Shown here: one piece after another, positions 8,708 through 16,907 of the stretch | Layout: each line of letters opens with the position of its first letter | Position numbering within the stretch: the first letter of the stretch is position 1 | From: Mucilaginibacter sp. | GTDB taxonomy: Bacteria; Bacteroidota; Bacteroidia; Sphingobacteriales; Sphingobacteriaceae | NCBI GenBank assembly: GCA_031292485.1 | Contig: JARLHA010000039.1 | Coordinates: 1-53,516, forward strand | Direction of reading: 5' to 3' | DNA: 53,516 nt | Notes under the pieces: generated by a model | What the model was told of the DNA's origin: nothing | The model's database searches: none | Seen by the model: the letters and a program-made list of their open reading frames with translations, nothing else | Program-made: the position numbers and the translations under genes

Positions 8708-9874
8708 CTATTGTCTCACTAACCTGTAAGCCACCAGGCTTAGCAGGTCGTTATCATCTATATCAAGTTTAACATCGGCCAGGGTAAGGAAGTTTTTATA
8801 AACGTCCTCCAGTTCTTTCTTATCAAGCGAATGCCCGAGGCGCTCCAGGTGGAACCTTAAGGCATGCCTGCCGCTACGTGCGGTAAGCACAATTGACGCG
8901 TTCGGAAAGCCCACGTCTTCAGGCTTAATGATCTCGTAATTTTCACGGTTCTTTAAAAAACCATCCTGGTGAATGCCTGAGCTATGTGCAAATGCATTGC
9001 TGCCTACAATAGCTTTGTTGGCCTGTACCGGCATCCGCATCTGGGTGCTCACCATGCGGCTGATCTCGTAAAAATTACGGGCGTTGATGTTGGTATGCAA
9101 TCCCAAAGTTGGGTGCGTTTTTAAGATCATTACCACTTCCTCAATAGAAGTGTTGCCGGCCCGTTCGCCAATACCATTAATAGTGCCTTCAATCTGCCTT
9201 GCACCGTATTGTAAACCGGCAACTGAGTTGGCAGTAGCGAGGCCCAGGTCGTTATGGCAATGAACAGATATAATGGCTTTGTCAATATTCTGAACGTTAT
9301 CTTTCAGGTATTTGATCTTGCCGCCATATTGTTCGGGCAGGCAATAGCCATTGGTATCCGGAATGTTTACTACGGTTGCACCGGCTGCAATAACGGCTTC
9401 TACCATTTGTGCCAGGAAGGCAACATCGGCACGCCCTGCATCTTCTGCGTAAAACTCGATATCCTCGACAGATTTTTTGGCGTATTTTACCGCGTCAACG
9501 GCGCGCGCCAGTATTTCCTCGCGGGTGCTGTTGAATTTATGTTTGATATGCTGATCTGAAGAACCAATGCCGGTATGAATCCGCGGGTGTTTGGCATACC
9601 TGAGCGATTCAACGGCTACATCAATATCGCCTCTGTTGGCCCTGGTTAAGGCGCAAACAGTCGGGTGATTTACCGATTTGGATATTTCAACCACACTTTG
9701 AAAATCACCCGGACTTGAAATAGGGAAACCAGCCTCGATAATATCCACTCCCAATGCCTCCAGCTCCCTCGCGATCTCTATCTTTTCAGAAGTAGTTAAC
9801 TGGCAACCCGGTACCTGCTCGCCATCACGAAGCGTGGTATCGAAAACATAAACGCGGTTTGGATCGTGTATCAT
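8708..9874 (-). CDS. leuA: 2-isopropylmalate synthase, short form
   Basis: 388 residues. It condenses 2-oxoisovalerate with acetyl-CoA, the first committed step to leucine. The HMGL-like barrel shows [12 protein letters not shown] at ~12-23 and the metal-binding H205-x-H207 in VHCHNDLG, then NGIGERAGN and SGIHQDG. The protein stops soon after the linker region, so the C-terminal LeuA allosteric domain of the ~520-residue enzymes is absent. Leucine feedback may therefore be missing or different. Homocitrate or citramalate synthase is possible by fold, but the leuBCD neighbours favour LeuA. Confidence 0.92.
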   Translation of the reverse strand: MIHDPNRVYVFDTTLRDGEQVPGCQLTTSEKIEIARELEALGVDIIEAGFPISSPGDFQSVVEISKSVNHPTVCALTRANRGDIDVAVESLRYAKHPRIHTGIGSSDQHIKHKFNSTREEILARAVDAVKYAKKSVEDIEFYAEDAGRADVAFLAQMVEAVIAAGATVVNIPDTNGYCLPEQYGGKIKYLKDNVQNIDKAIISVHCHNDLGLATANSVAGLQYGARQIEGTINGIGERAGNTSIEEVVMILKTHPTLGLHTNINARNFYEISRMVSTQMRMPVQANKAIVGSNAFAHSSGIHQDGFLKNRENYEIIKPEDVGFPNASIVLTARSGRHALRFHLERLGHSLDKKELEDVYKNFLTLADVKLDIDDNDLLSLVAYRLVRQ

Positions 9875-9880
9875 ATTTTT

Positions 9881-10032
9881 TAGATTTTTAGATGCGAGAT
9901 TTGAGATATGAGATTTTTATAAATCGCACATCGTGCACCCGACATCGGTTATTGCTTTTATTTTATTTTTTATATTACTGACGGAGACCCAAGAAAAATA
10001 TCATATCTCAAGTCTTATATCTCACATCTCTT
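9881..10032. repeat. Inverted pair of 7-bp-period arrays between methyltransferase and leuA
   Basis: The left arm (9881-9916) repeats a GAGATNN heptamer. The right arm (10005-10032) repeats the complementary ATCTCNN unit in inverted orientation. The right arm overlaps the last codons and stop (TGA at 10022-10024) of the methyltransferase gene. The ~90 bp between the arms is otherwise unremarkable. Confidence 0.75.
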
Positions 10033-10780
10033 TTATAGCCACAAACCTGAGCCGTACATAGTCAGCGTACCAATTGCCGTCCGCTTCATAGTCTTTTTCG
10101 AGCAGATCGGTGATCTCTGATAATATCTGGTCCTTTTCCCCCTCATCAATTCCCTCAAAATAAGTAGGGCCAAACATGTTCAGCCACTTGGTAACCCCTA
10201 TCCTGCCATCTTTCAATAAAGTCGGCCGGTCGAAATGTACTGCGAACGTTACCCGGAACCCGGCATTTTCCAGTTTGGTGGTATATTCACCTAATGAAGG
10301 AAAATACCACATTTTCTTTTGCGCCAGTTGATGGTGACCGTATTTTTCGAGCACCTGCTGTGTCGCCGCGATCATGTGCAGCATATTGCCTTTGCCGCCC
10401 ATTTCGGCAACAAAACGACCGCCGGTTTTCAGGCTATCATAAACACATTTAATGGCCTCGTCTGCTTTGTGCACCCAATGCAACGTAGCGTTGGAGAAGA
10501 CGGCGTCAAACGGTTGATCAAAATGAAAATCGGTGGCATCACCCACTAAAAAATCAATTTCAGGGTAACTACTTTTTGCTTTCGCGATCATTTCCGCAGA
10601 AGCATCCATACCTGCTACTTCAGCGCCATGATCATTGATCTCCTGCGTCAAATGACCGGTACCACAGCCGAGGTCGAGTATGCGCTCGCCCGGTTTAACA
10701 TCCAGCAATTCCAAAACACTCTCCCCGTATTGGAATACGAAGTCGTGTTTGTCGTCATATAATTCTGCGTTCCATTTCAT
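10022..10780 (-). CDS. Class I SAM-dependent methyltransferase
   Basis: 252 residues. Motif I is ILDLGCGTGHLTQ (~35-47), then the acidic GMDASAEMIAKA, FLVGDATDFHF, and DAVFSNATLHWV (motif IV region). The overall layout resembles trans-aconitate 2-methyltransferase and related small-molecule methyltransferases. The substrate is unknown. It lies between leuB and leuA in the same direction, so is probably co-transcribed, although no role in leucine synthesis is known. The last three codons and the stop fall inside a 7-bp repeat array, so the native C-terminus may have been altered. Confidence 0.85.
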   Translation of the reverse strand: MKWNAELYDDKHDFVFQYGESVLELLDVKPGERILDLGCGTGHLTQEINDHGAEVAGMDASAEMIAKAKSSYPEIDFLVGDATDFHFDQPFDAVFSNATLHWVHKADEAIKCVYDSLKTGGRFVAEMGGKGNMLHMIAATQQVLEKYGHHQLAQKKMWYFPSLGEYTTKLENAGFRVTFAVHFDRPTLLKDGRIGVTKWLNMFGPTYFEGIDEGEKDQILSEITDLLEKDYEADGNWYADYVRLRFVAIKEM

Positions 10781-10783
10781 CTT

Positions 10784-10861
10784 TTAGTCATTAGGTCATT
10801 TGCTTCGCGTCATTGGCGCTTTCTTCATCTGCACATCTGCATATTTGCACATCCGCACATT
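10784..10861. repeat. Two 8-bp-period arrays between leuB and the methyltransferase gene
   Basis: Positions 10784-10819 carry GTCATT-core units. Positions 10826-10861 carry four octamers of the TGTGCRRA type (read on the minus strand), directly against the leuB stop. The same octamer family recurs at 21520-21556 and the GTCATT family at 11932, 12578, 19424 and 31041. Confidence 0.7.
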
Positions 10862-11924
10862 AGAGATATTCCAACACCTTTTTTCCCATGGCCGTTGTGC
10901 CCAATATCTTGCTTTTGTCGGTTTCGCTGTCGGCAATGTCGCCGGTGCGGTAGCCTTCTTTAAGCGTTTTATCGATAGCGGCTTTAATGCTTTTTGCTTC
11001 TTCCGTTAATCCGAAGCTGATCTCCAGCATCAGGGCAACTGATAATATTGATGCCAGCGGATTTGCTTTGTCCTGGCCTGCAATATCGTGTGCAGAACCA
11101 TGGATTGGTTCAAAGAAACCGGTACCGTCGCCAATAGAGGCCGATGCCAGCATACCCATTGAACCTGCAATTTGTGAAGCCTCATCAGTTAAAATATCGC
11201 CGAACAGGTTAGCAGTTAACACCACGTCGAACTTTTTAGGATTTTTTACCAGCTGCATGGCGGCATTATCGACAAACATGTGCTCGGTTTCCACATCAGG
11301 ATATCTTTTGGCAACTTCCTGAACCACTTCGCGCCACAGGCGTGAAGTTTCCAGAACATTGGCCTTATCCACCGAGCATAATCTTTTTCCCCTTAGTCTT
11401 GCTGCTTCGTAGGCTTTGATCGCGATACGTTCCACTTCGTAACGGTGATAGATCATCAGGTCGGAAGCCGTGTCCGCACTGCGTTTTTTCTCGCCGAAAT
11501 AAACATCGCCGGTTAATTCACGAAAGAATAAAATATCAGTTCCTTTAAGTATCTCCGGTTTAAGGCTTGATGCGTTTAGCAATTCATCAAACAACATAAT
11601 CGGCCTTAAATTGGCATACAAACCTAATCCTTTGCGGATACCCAGTAATCCTTGTTCAGGTCTTACTTTGGCGGAGGGGTCGTTATCATATTTGGCATGG
11701 CCAACCGCGCCAAACAAAATGGCGTCGCTTGCTTTTGCTTTTTCCAGTGTTTCATCAGGAAGCGGGCTTCCGGTAGCTTCAATAGCCGCGTGGCCCATTA
11801 AAGCTTCATCAAAAGTAAACGTATGGCCATAGGTTTTACCAATCTGTTCCAATACTGCTTTGCCCCAGGTGGTTACCTCGGCACCGATACCGTCTCCGGG
11901 AATTACTAATATTTTTTTATTCAT
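10860..11924 (-). CDS. leuB: 3-isopropylmalate dehydrogenase
   Basis: 354 residues from the ATG at 11924. An in-frame ATG at 11939 lies inside a GTCATT repeat and would add only MTQQQ. It oxidises and decarboxylates 3-isopropylmalate with NAD+. Seen are KKILVIPGDGIG at the N-terminus, the substrate-binding ELTGDVYFGEK, the catalytic YEVERIAIKAYE and VDKANVLE segments, and the NAD-binding EPIHGSAHDIAGQDKANP. Length is normal. It follows leuD in the operon. Confidence 0.96.
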   Translation of the reverse strand: MNKKILVIPGDGIGAEVTTWGKAVLEQIGKTYGHTFTFDEALMGHAAIEATGSPLPDETLEKAKASDAILFGAVGHAKYDNDPSAKVRPEQGLLGIRKGLGLYANLRPIMLFDELLNASSLKPEILKGTDILFFRELTGDVYFGEKKRSADTASDLMIYHRYEVERIAIKAYEAARLRGKRLCSVDKANVLETSRLWREVVQEVAKRYPDVETEHMFVDNAAMQLVKNPKKFDVVLTANLFGDILTDEASQIAGSMGMLASASIGDGTGFFEPIHGSAHDIAGQDKANPLASILSVALMLEISFGLTEEAKSIKAAIDKTLKEGYRTGDIADSETDKSKILGTTAMGKKVLEYL

Positions 11925-11931
11925 TTGTTGT

Positions 11932-11966
11932 TGGGTCATTAAGTCATTAGGTCATTAAGTCATTTT
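11932..11966. repeat. 8-bp-period GTCATT array between leuD and leuB
   Basis: Four GTCATT cores at 8-bp spacing fill almost the whole gap between the leuD stop and leuB. Read on the minus strand it becomes AATGAC units, which create the spurious upstream ATG of leuB. Confidence 0.7.
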
Positions 11967-11971
11967 TAGAC

Positions 11972-12562
11972 TTAACGAGATACCTCAAACTCTTCTATTA
12001 ATTCTTTTTTACTTAAAATATAATCTATATCGTCATAGCCGTTGGTCATGCAGGCTTTTTTGTAGGGATTAACCTCAAAAGTTTCCTGTTCGCCGCTGGC
12101 GACGATTTTAATAAACTGGTCAACCAGGTCGATCTCCACTACCGCATGCGGATCAGCATCAACAGCATCGAATATTTTCTTTAAAAACTCATCGCTCACC
12201 TGCACCGGCAGCAAGCCATTGTTTAAAGCATTCCCTTTAAAAATATCCGCAAAAAAACTGCTTACCACGGCATCAAAACCATAGTCGGCAATGGCCCAGG
12301 CGGCATGTTCCCTGCTGCTGCCACAACCGAAGTTTTTACCGGCAACCAGGATCTTACCGCTGTATACCGGGTGATTTAAAACGAAATCCGTTTTTGGATT
12401 ATCATTCTCATCAAAACGCCAGTCGCGGAACAGGTTATTGCCAAAACCTTCGCGGGTGGTGGCCTTTAAAAACCTTGCCGGGATGATCTGGTCCGTATCG
12501 ATATTTTCGATAGGGAGCGGTACCACGCTGGTTTGTATGTGTTTGAATATTTTAGTTGCCAT
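11972..12562 (-). CDS. leuD: 3-isopropylmalate dehydratase small subunit
   Basis: 196 residues. It is the swivel-domain subunit that works with LeuC to isomerise 2- to 3-isopropylmalate. Diagnostic motifs are [16 protein letters not shown] near the N-terminus and the substrate-binding [15 protein letters not shown] (~77-92). Length matches the family. It is separated from leuC by two inserted genes (ABM and GxxExxY), whereas leuC and leuD are usually adjacent. Confidence 0.97.
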   Translation of the reverse strand: MATKIFKHIQTSVVPLPIENIDTDQIIPARFLKATTREGFGNNLFRDWRFDENDNPKTDFVLNHPVYSGKILVAGKNFGCGSSREHAAWAIADYGFDAVVSSFFADIFKGNALNNGLLPVQVSDEFLKKIFDAVDADPHAVVEIDLVDQFIKIVASGEQETFEVNPYKKACMTNGYDDIDYILSKKELIEEFEVSR

Positions 12563-12577
12563 CTTTCTTTTTCATTA

Positions 12578-12661
12578 TTGTCATTTGCTGCGCGTCATTG
12601 GGTCATTAGTCATTTTTGTTCTTCAACATTACAACATTCAAACCTTTCAACTTTTCAACAT
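12578..12661. repeat. 8-bp-period arrays between the ABM gene and leuD
   Basis: GTCATT-core units lie at 12578-12615, and a CAACNTT octamer array at 12620-12661. The second array contains the TGA stop (12655-12657) of the ABM gene. The same CAAC family recurs at 19461-19502. Confidence 0.7.
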
Positions 12662-12942
12662 ATCTCATAGTGCTCAACAGTAGGGAAAGGGTCATAAAAA
12701 TGGTGTAATAACCTTTTCCATTCCTGGTATTCTTTTGATCCCCTGAAGCCTTCGGTATGATCGCTTAACTTTTCCCATTCAACCAGCAAAATAAACCGGC
12801 TGGCATTCTCTACACATCTTTTCAATTGATGCGACACATAACCTGCCATTTTTGATATGATCGCCTTTGCTTCGGAGAATGCTTTTAAGAAAGCGTCTTC
12901 CTGGCCGGGGATAATATTTAATATAGCTACTTCGAGTATCAT
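12655..12942 (-). CDS. ABM-domain (antibiotic biosynthesis monooxygenase-like) protein
   Basis: 95 residues covering one ferredoxin-like ABM domain: LEVAILNIIPGQEDAFLKAF, then GYVSHQLKRCVENASRFILLVEWE, then the HTEGFRGSKEYQEW helix and a closing strand. Such dimeric proteins include quinol monooxygenases and heme-degrading enzymes, but many have no known substrate. It lies inside the leu operon between leuC and leuD. The stop codon falls within a tandem octamer array, so the last residues may be derived from the repeat. Confidence 0.8.
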   Translation of the reverse strand: MILEVAILNIIPGQEDAFLKAFSEAKAIISKMAGYVSHQLKRCVENASRFILLVEWEKLSDHTEGFRGSKEYQEWKRLLHHFYDPFPTVEHYEIC

Positions 12943-12954
12943 TATATTCTCCTT

Positions 12955-13527
12955 CTTGTCTGAACTCGAATTTTTCGAATTAGTGGAATTTTTTGAATTA
13001 TTTTTTGAATGTGCTTTAATTCAATAAATCGTGCTCACATAATTAATTTATTCGCGCCCGGACGATACTTTCTATTTAATAGTCTTTTGAACTGCAAACT
13101 TTTACTGCCGAAATTTATAAGCAAGCCTATTTTAATATTGTAAGCTTCCAGATAGTTGATGCCCTGCGCCATATGAACATCCTCCAGTTCAATCAATGCT
13201 TTCAGCTCCACCATTATCTCATCTTCAACAAAAAAATCAACCCGCCTGGTTCCGATTAACTCTTCTCTATAAATAACAGGCATTTCCATCTCTCTTACAA
13301 AACCCAGACCGGCCAAGCCCATCTCAATCTGTAACGCTCTTTGATAAATTACTTCCTGGAAACCATTACCTAAAGTAGCGTGTACCCTCATTGCGCAGCC
13401 AATTATTTTACTGGTTGAATCATTGAACTCATCTGCTGTTCTCTTGACGGCTTCCACTATTTCAAATCAATTCAAAAACTTAATTCCGTTAATTCTATAA
13501 ATTCGTTTAATTCGAGTTCAGACAATT
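12955..13527. mobile_element. Candidate GxxExxY cassette flanked by inverted 9-bp-period arms
   Basis: The left arm (12955-13033) and right arm (13459-13527) are inverted copies. Each has the head TTGTCTGAACTC at its outer end, followed inward by a GAATTNNNN array of about four units. The single gene between them encodes the GxxExxY protein. The outer head of the right arm contains the last codons and TGA of leuC. The unit splits leuC from leuD. Mobility is inferred from the structure. Confidence 0.55.
13035..13457 (-). CDS. GxxExxY protein with PD-(D/E)XK-like motif
   Basis: 140 residues from a GTG; an in-frame TGA lies a few codons upstream and there is no ATG. The family motif is seen as G32-x-x-E35-x-x-Y38 (GNGFQEVIY). 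Further on, D74 in RRVDFFVEDE and E84-x-K86 in MVELKA form a D...ExK arrangement like the PD-(D/E)XK nuclease core. GLLINFG near the end is also typical. The family is widespread in Bacteroidota with no established function. It is enclosed by inverted repeat arms and sits between leuC and the ABM gene, which suggests a selfish or mobile unit. Nuclease activity is inference. Confidence 0.85.
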   Translation of the reverse strand: MEAVKRTADEFNDSTSKIIGCAMRVHATLGNGFQEVIYQRALQIEMGLAGLGFVREMEMPVIYREELIGTRRVDFFVEDEIMVELKALIELEDVHMAQGINYLEAYNIKIGLLINFGSKSLQFKRLLNRKYRPGANKLIM

Positions 13528-14921
13528 AAAAAGGTTCTTATATCTGTTACCACTCCCGTAATCGCTGAAGCTGCAGCCGTTAGCGGGCTTGCCAAAAAGG
13601 TACGTGAGTTTGGTCCCTGGCGGCCTTCAAAGTTCCGGTTGCTGGTGGATACACAGTATTTACCTGCCGGGATCTTATCCTCGTTCATGGCCAAACAGGC
13701 GCTGCAGCCTGGTTCGCGTAATGGAAAACCTGCTTCGCCAAGGATAATATCCAAACCTTCCCTGATAGCTTGTTCCTGTACCTGTTTTGAACCGGGAACT
13801 ACCCAAACGGTAACATTATCTGCCTTGTGCTTGCCTTTTACAAATTCAGCTACCTGGCGCAGATCTTCAATGCGGGAATTGGTGCAACTGCCGATGAACA
13901 CATAATCAATGGGTTTGCCCAATAGTTGTTCATCATCATGCAGGCCCATGTATTCCAGCGCTTTTTTGTACGATCCCTGTTCTTTTTGTTCGAAAGACAG
14001 GGTTTCAGGTACATGCTGGGTAACGCCAATGCCCATCCCCGGATTTGTTCCGTAGGTGATCATCGGCTCAATATCTTCGGCTTTAAAGCTTAATACTTTA
14101 TCAAATTGGGCGTCGTCATCAGAATATAGTGTTTTCCAATAAGCAACCGCTTTATCCCAATCTTCACCTTTAGGAGCGAACTCCCTGCCTTTAACATATT
14201 CAATAGTGGTTTCATCCGGGGCTATTAAGCCGCAGCGCGCTCCCATTTCAATGCTCATATTGCAAACCGTCATGCGGCCTTCCATGCTTAAGGAACGGAA
14301 AGTATCGCCTGCATATTCCACAGCATAACCTGTACCGCCTGCGGCACTGATCTGCGAGATAATGTAAAGGATAATATCTTTAGCGCCTACACCTTTTTGC
14401 AGCTTGCCGTTCACTTCGATCTTCATCCTTTTAGGGCGCGATTGCAGTAAACATTGCGTAGCCAGAACCTGCTCCACCTGCGAAGTGCCGATCCCAAAGG
14501 CTATAGCGCCAAAAGCACCATGGGTTGAAGTATGGCTATCCCCGCAGACATATGTACCGCCCGGAAGGGTAATCCCCAACTCAGGACCTATCACATGTAC
14601 AATGCCCTGGAAAGGATGGCCAAGACCATACAATTCCACTCCAAATTCCTTGCAGTTTTTGGTGAGCATATCCACCTGGTAGCGGGATAGTTCTTCTTTT
14701 ATCGGTAAATGCTGGTTGATGGTTGGCACATTATGGTCGGCGGTGGCGACCGTTTGTTTTGGCCTTAACACGGGTAATTTTCTGGAACGGAGCCCGTCAA
14801 ATGCCTGCGGACTGGTTACCTCGTGTATGAAGTGCGTATCAATGTATAAAATATCAGGAAAGCCCTCGTTGCTACTGACGACGTGTGCATCCCAAATTTT
14901 ATCAAATAATGTCTTAGCCAT
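13518..14921 (-). CDS. leuC: 3-isopropylmalate dehydratase large subunit
   Basis: 467 residues, the normal length. It is the aconitase-family [4Fe-4S] subunit working with LeuD. Motifs seen are the start [29 protein letters not shown], and the cluster cysteines in [13 protein letters not shown] and [13 protein letters not shown]. The final codons (FLIV) and the TGA stop overlap the outer head of the inverted repeat flanking the GxxExxY gene, so the very C-terminus is probably supplied by that repeat. It follows ilvC in the run. Confidence 0.97.
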   Translation of the reverse strand: MAKTLFDKIWDAHVVSSNEGFPDILYIDTHFIHEVTSPQAFDGLRSRKLPVLRPKQTVATADHNVPTINQHLPIKEELSRYQVDMLTKNCKEFGVELYGLGHPFQGIVHVIGPELGITLPGGTYVCGDSHTSTHGAFGAIAFGIGTSQVEQVLATQCLLQSRPKRMKIEVNGKLQKGVGAKDIILYIISQISAAGGTGYAVEYAGDTFRSLSMEGRMTVCNMSIEMGARCGLIAPDETTIEYVKGREFAPKGEDWDKAVAYWKTLYSDDDAQFDKVLSFKAEDIEPMITYGTNPGMGIGVTQHVPETLSFEQKEQGSYKKALEYMGLHDDEQLLGKPIDYVFIGSCTNSRIEDLRQVAEFVKGKHKADNVTVWVVPGSKQVQEQAIREGLDIILGEAGFPLREPGCSACLAMNEDKIPAGKYCVSTSNRNFEGRQGPNSRTFLASPLTAAASAITGVVTDIRTFLIV

Positions 14922-14927
14922 TTTTCA

Positions 14928-15003
14928 AGTCTTTAGTCTAAAGTCCGGAGTCGTAAGTACCAGGCCGTTGACTAACGACTCAAGACTTACGACTACAGAC
15001 TTG
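14928..15003. repeat. Inverted pair of exact 7-bp arrays between ilvC and leuC
   Basis: The left arm holds four consecutive AGTCNNN heptamers (14928-14955). The right arm holds four GACTNNN heptamers plus a partial one (14970-15003), inverted relative to the left. The loop is about 14 bp. The array begins 3 nt beyond the ilvC stop and ends 6 nt from the leuC start, so it fills the gap completely. Confidence 0.85.
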
Positions 15004-15006
15004 TTA

Positions 15007-16065
15007 TTATGCTTCTACAACCTGGTTTTCAGGCCTTAAACTGCGTACAGTTTTGCCTGCCTGCCACATTTCGCTGTCGCGAAGTTCTTTTAACTCCACA
15101 TCCAGTTTTTCGCGGTAATCCGGTTGGCTGTTAAGGTCGATAGAGCGTTGTGATTCTTTACCGGTGGCTACGCTGTTGTATAATTCTTCAAATACAGGTT
15201 TTGTAGCATCACGGAATTTTTTCCACCAATCCAAAGCGCCGCGTTGTGCGGTAGTTGAGCAATTGGCATACATCCAGTCCATACCGTTTTCAGCAACCAA
15301 AGGCATTAACGATTGAGTTAACTCTTCAACTGTTTCGTTAAATGCTTCAGAAGGTGAGTGACCATTGCTGCGCAACACATCGTACTGAGCAGCAAATACA
15401 CCCTGGATACAGCCCATCAAAGTGCCGCGTTCGCCGGTTAAATCACTGAAAACTTCTTTTTTGAAATCGGTTTCAAATAAGTAACCACTGCCTACAGCAA
15501 TACCTAATGCGATAACTCTGTCTTTTGCTTTGCCTGTAGCATCCTGGAAGATAGCATAGCTTGAATTTAAGCCGCGGCCCTGTAAAAACATCCTGCGCAA
15601 TGAAGTACCTGAACCTTTTGGTGCAACCAGGAATACGTCAACATCAGCCGGAGGGATAATGCCGGTTTGCTCTTTAAACGTGATACCAAAGCCGTGTGAA
15701 AAATACAAAGCTTTACCAGCTGTTAAATGTTTTTTAACGGTTGGCCATAAAGCGATCTGTGCAGCATCGCTCAATAAATAGCAGATCACAGTTCCTCTTT
15801 CAAGGGCTTCTTCAATCTCAAAAAGGGTTTCTCCGGGTACAAAGCCGTCGTTTACCGCTTTATCCCATGTTTTAGTGCCTTTACGCTGGCCAACAATAAC
15901 GTTAATGCCGTTGTCTTTTTGATTGAGCGCCTGGCCAGGTCCCTGAACGCCGTAGCCAATTACAGCTACCACTTCATTCTTTAATACTTCCTGTGCCTTT
16001 GCTAAAGGGAACTCTTCGCGGGTTACTACGTTTTCTTCAGTTCCGCCGAAATTTAATTTTGCCAT
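15007..16065 (-). CDS. ilvC: Ketol-acid reductoisomerase
   Basis: 352 residues. It converts acetolactate or acetohydroxybutyrate to the dihydroxy acid with NAD(P)H and Mg2+. The Rossmann motif VIGYGVQGPGQALNQKDNG is at ~36-54. APKGSGTSLR, DLTGERGTLMG and the metal-site glutamates (FSDLTGE, ETVEELTQ) follow. Length suits a class I enzyme. It lies between the O-methyltransferase and leuC genes, with repeat-filled gaps on both sides. Confidence 0.96.
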   Translation of the reverse strand: MAKLNFGGTEENVVTREEFPLAKAQEVLKNEVVAVIGYGVQGPGQALNQKDNGINVIVGQRKGTKTWDKAVNDGFVPGETLFEIEEALERGTVICYLLSDAAQIALWPTVKKHLTAGKALYFSHGFGITFKEQTGIIPPADVDVFLVAPKGSGTSLRRMFLQGRGLNSSYAIFQDATGKAKDRVIALGIAVGSGYLFETDFKKEVFSDLTGERGTLMGCIQGVFAAQYDVLRSNGHSPSEAFNETVEELTQSLMPLVAENGMDWMYANCSTTAQRGALDWWKKFRDATKPVFEELYNSVATGKESQRSIDLNSQPDYREKLDVELKELRDSEMWQAGKTVRSLRPENQVVEA

Positions 16066-16076
16066 CTTATTTTTTT

Positions 16077-16203
16077 TGATTTCACCGATGATTTTTTGAT
16101 TTCACCGATTTTAGTTTATTGAATTATGGTTTCTTGTTTACTATTTAATATTGTTATTCGTCCGGTTTTTCAACCATTCACCACTCACCGTTCACTACTC
16201 ACC
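16077..16203. repeat. TTTCACCGAT repeats and a 7-bp NNTCACC array between O-methyltransferase and ilvC
   Basis: TGATTTCACCGAT occurs twice in 16077-16113. Four exact heptamers with TCAC cores fill 16176-16203 and run into the TAG stop of the O-methyltransferase (16203-16205). The TTTCACCGAT family recurs at 16787-16822, 19302-19340 and 19381-19418. Confidence 0.75.
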
Positions 16204-16782
16204 TACTTCTTTGTTATAATTACTATCCCCGTTGCCCAGCCCATTTTTGTTAATATAATATCGTCACGGCTGTCGAGATGGGCAATTAACTGGGTTGCCT
16301 TTTCAGCATGACCAGTAGGCCAATTTTGCTGGGGTAGCATATCATCTATAATATAAATGCCACCCTTTTCAACCATATCCAGCACTTCATCCAGCAACAA
16401 ATACTTACCGGGCCAGGTATCTGCAAAAACAAAGCTGAACTTTTTGCCTGCATTTTGTTTTATCCAGTCGGCGCCATCGGTACAGATCAGCCTTAACCTT
16501 TTATCAACCCCTAAATTCTCTTTGGCGATATTTAAAAAGGTTTCATCATTATCAATGGATATTAATGTCGATTTTTCGTCCATCCCATCCAAAATCCAGG
16601 TAGTCGACAAGCCTGTGCCTGTTCCCAGCTCCAAAAATTTACCGCCAGGCTTTGTAGCCGCCAGCGTTTTAAGCAACGAACAGGTCAATACTTCCGACGG
16701 CATGGTAAAACCATTGGCTTCGGTAGCTTCCTTGATAGCGTTGTATGCTAATGGATATTTTTGTTTTATTTCTTCTAACATA
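16203..16782 (-). CDS. O-methyltransferase-like SAM-dependent enzyme
   Basis: 192 residues from the ATG at 16782; a GTG at 16796 lies in a TTTCACCGAT repeat and is less likely. Motif I is KFLELGTGTGLSTTWIL, then LISIDNDETFLNIAKENL and FVFADTWPGKYLLLDEVLDMVEKGGIYIIDDM, the layout of family-3-type O-methyltransferases. The substrate is unknown. It lies between ilvN and ilvC, a position where many Bacteroidota place no such gene, so it is probably a passenger of the operon. Confidence 0.82.
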
Positions 16783-16786
16783 ACTT

Positions 16787-16904
16787 CGGATTTCACCGAT
16801 TTTTTTTGATTTCACCGATTTTGGGGTGTCATGCTGAGGCTCTCGAAGCATGCGGGCAATGGCCATTACGCACGCCCTTCGACAGGCTCAGGGTGACACC
16901 CCAT
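16787..16904. repeat. TTTCACCGAT repeats plus a long imperfect hairpin between ilvN and O-methyltransferase
   Basis: Two TTTCACCGAT copies lie at 16787-16822. An imperfect inverted repeat follows (16821-16862 with 16863-16904), containing CTTCGACAGGCTCAGGGTG, a sequence I recognise as a common intergenic repeat of many bacterial genomes. The hairpin ends 3 nt from the ilvN stop. Confidence 0.7.
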
Positions 16905-16907
16905 TTA

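Noticed and set aside
12955..13033. CRISPR-like array in the GAATT repeats
   Set aside because: Units are 9 bp with no spacers of CRISPR length and no cas genes; they are short-period tandem units.
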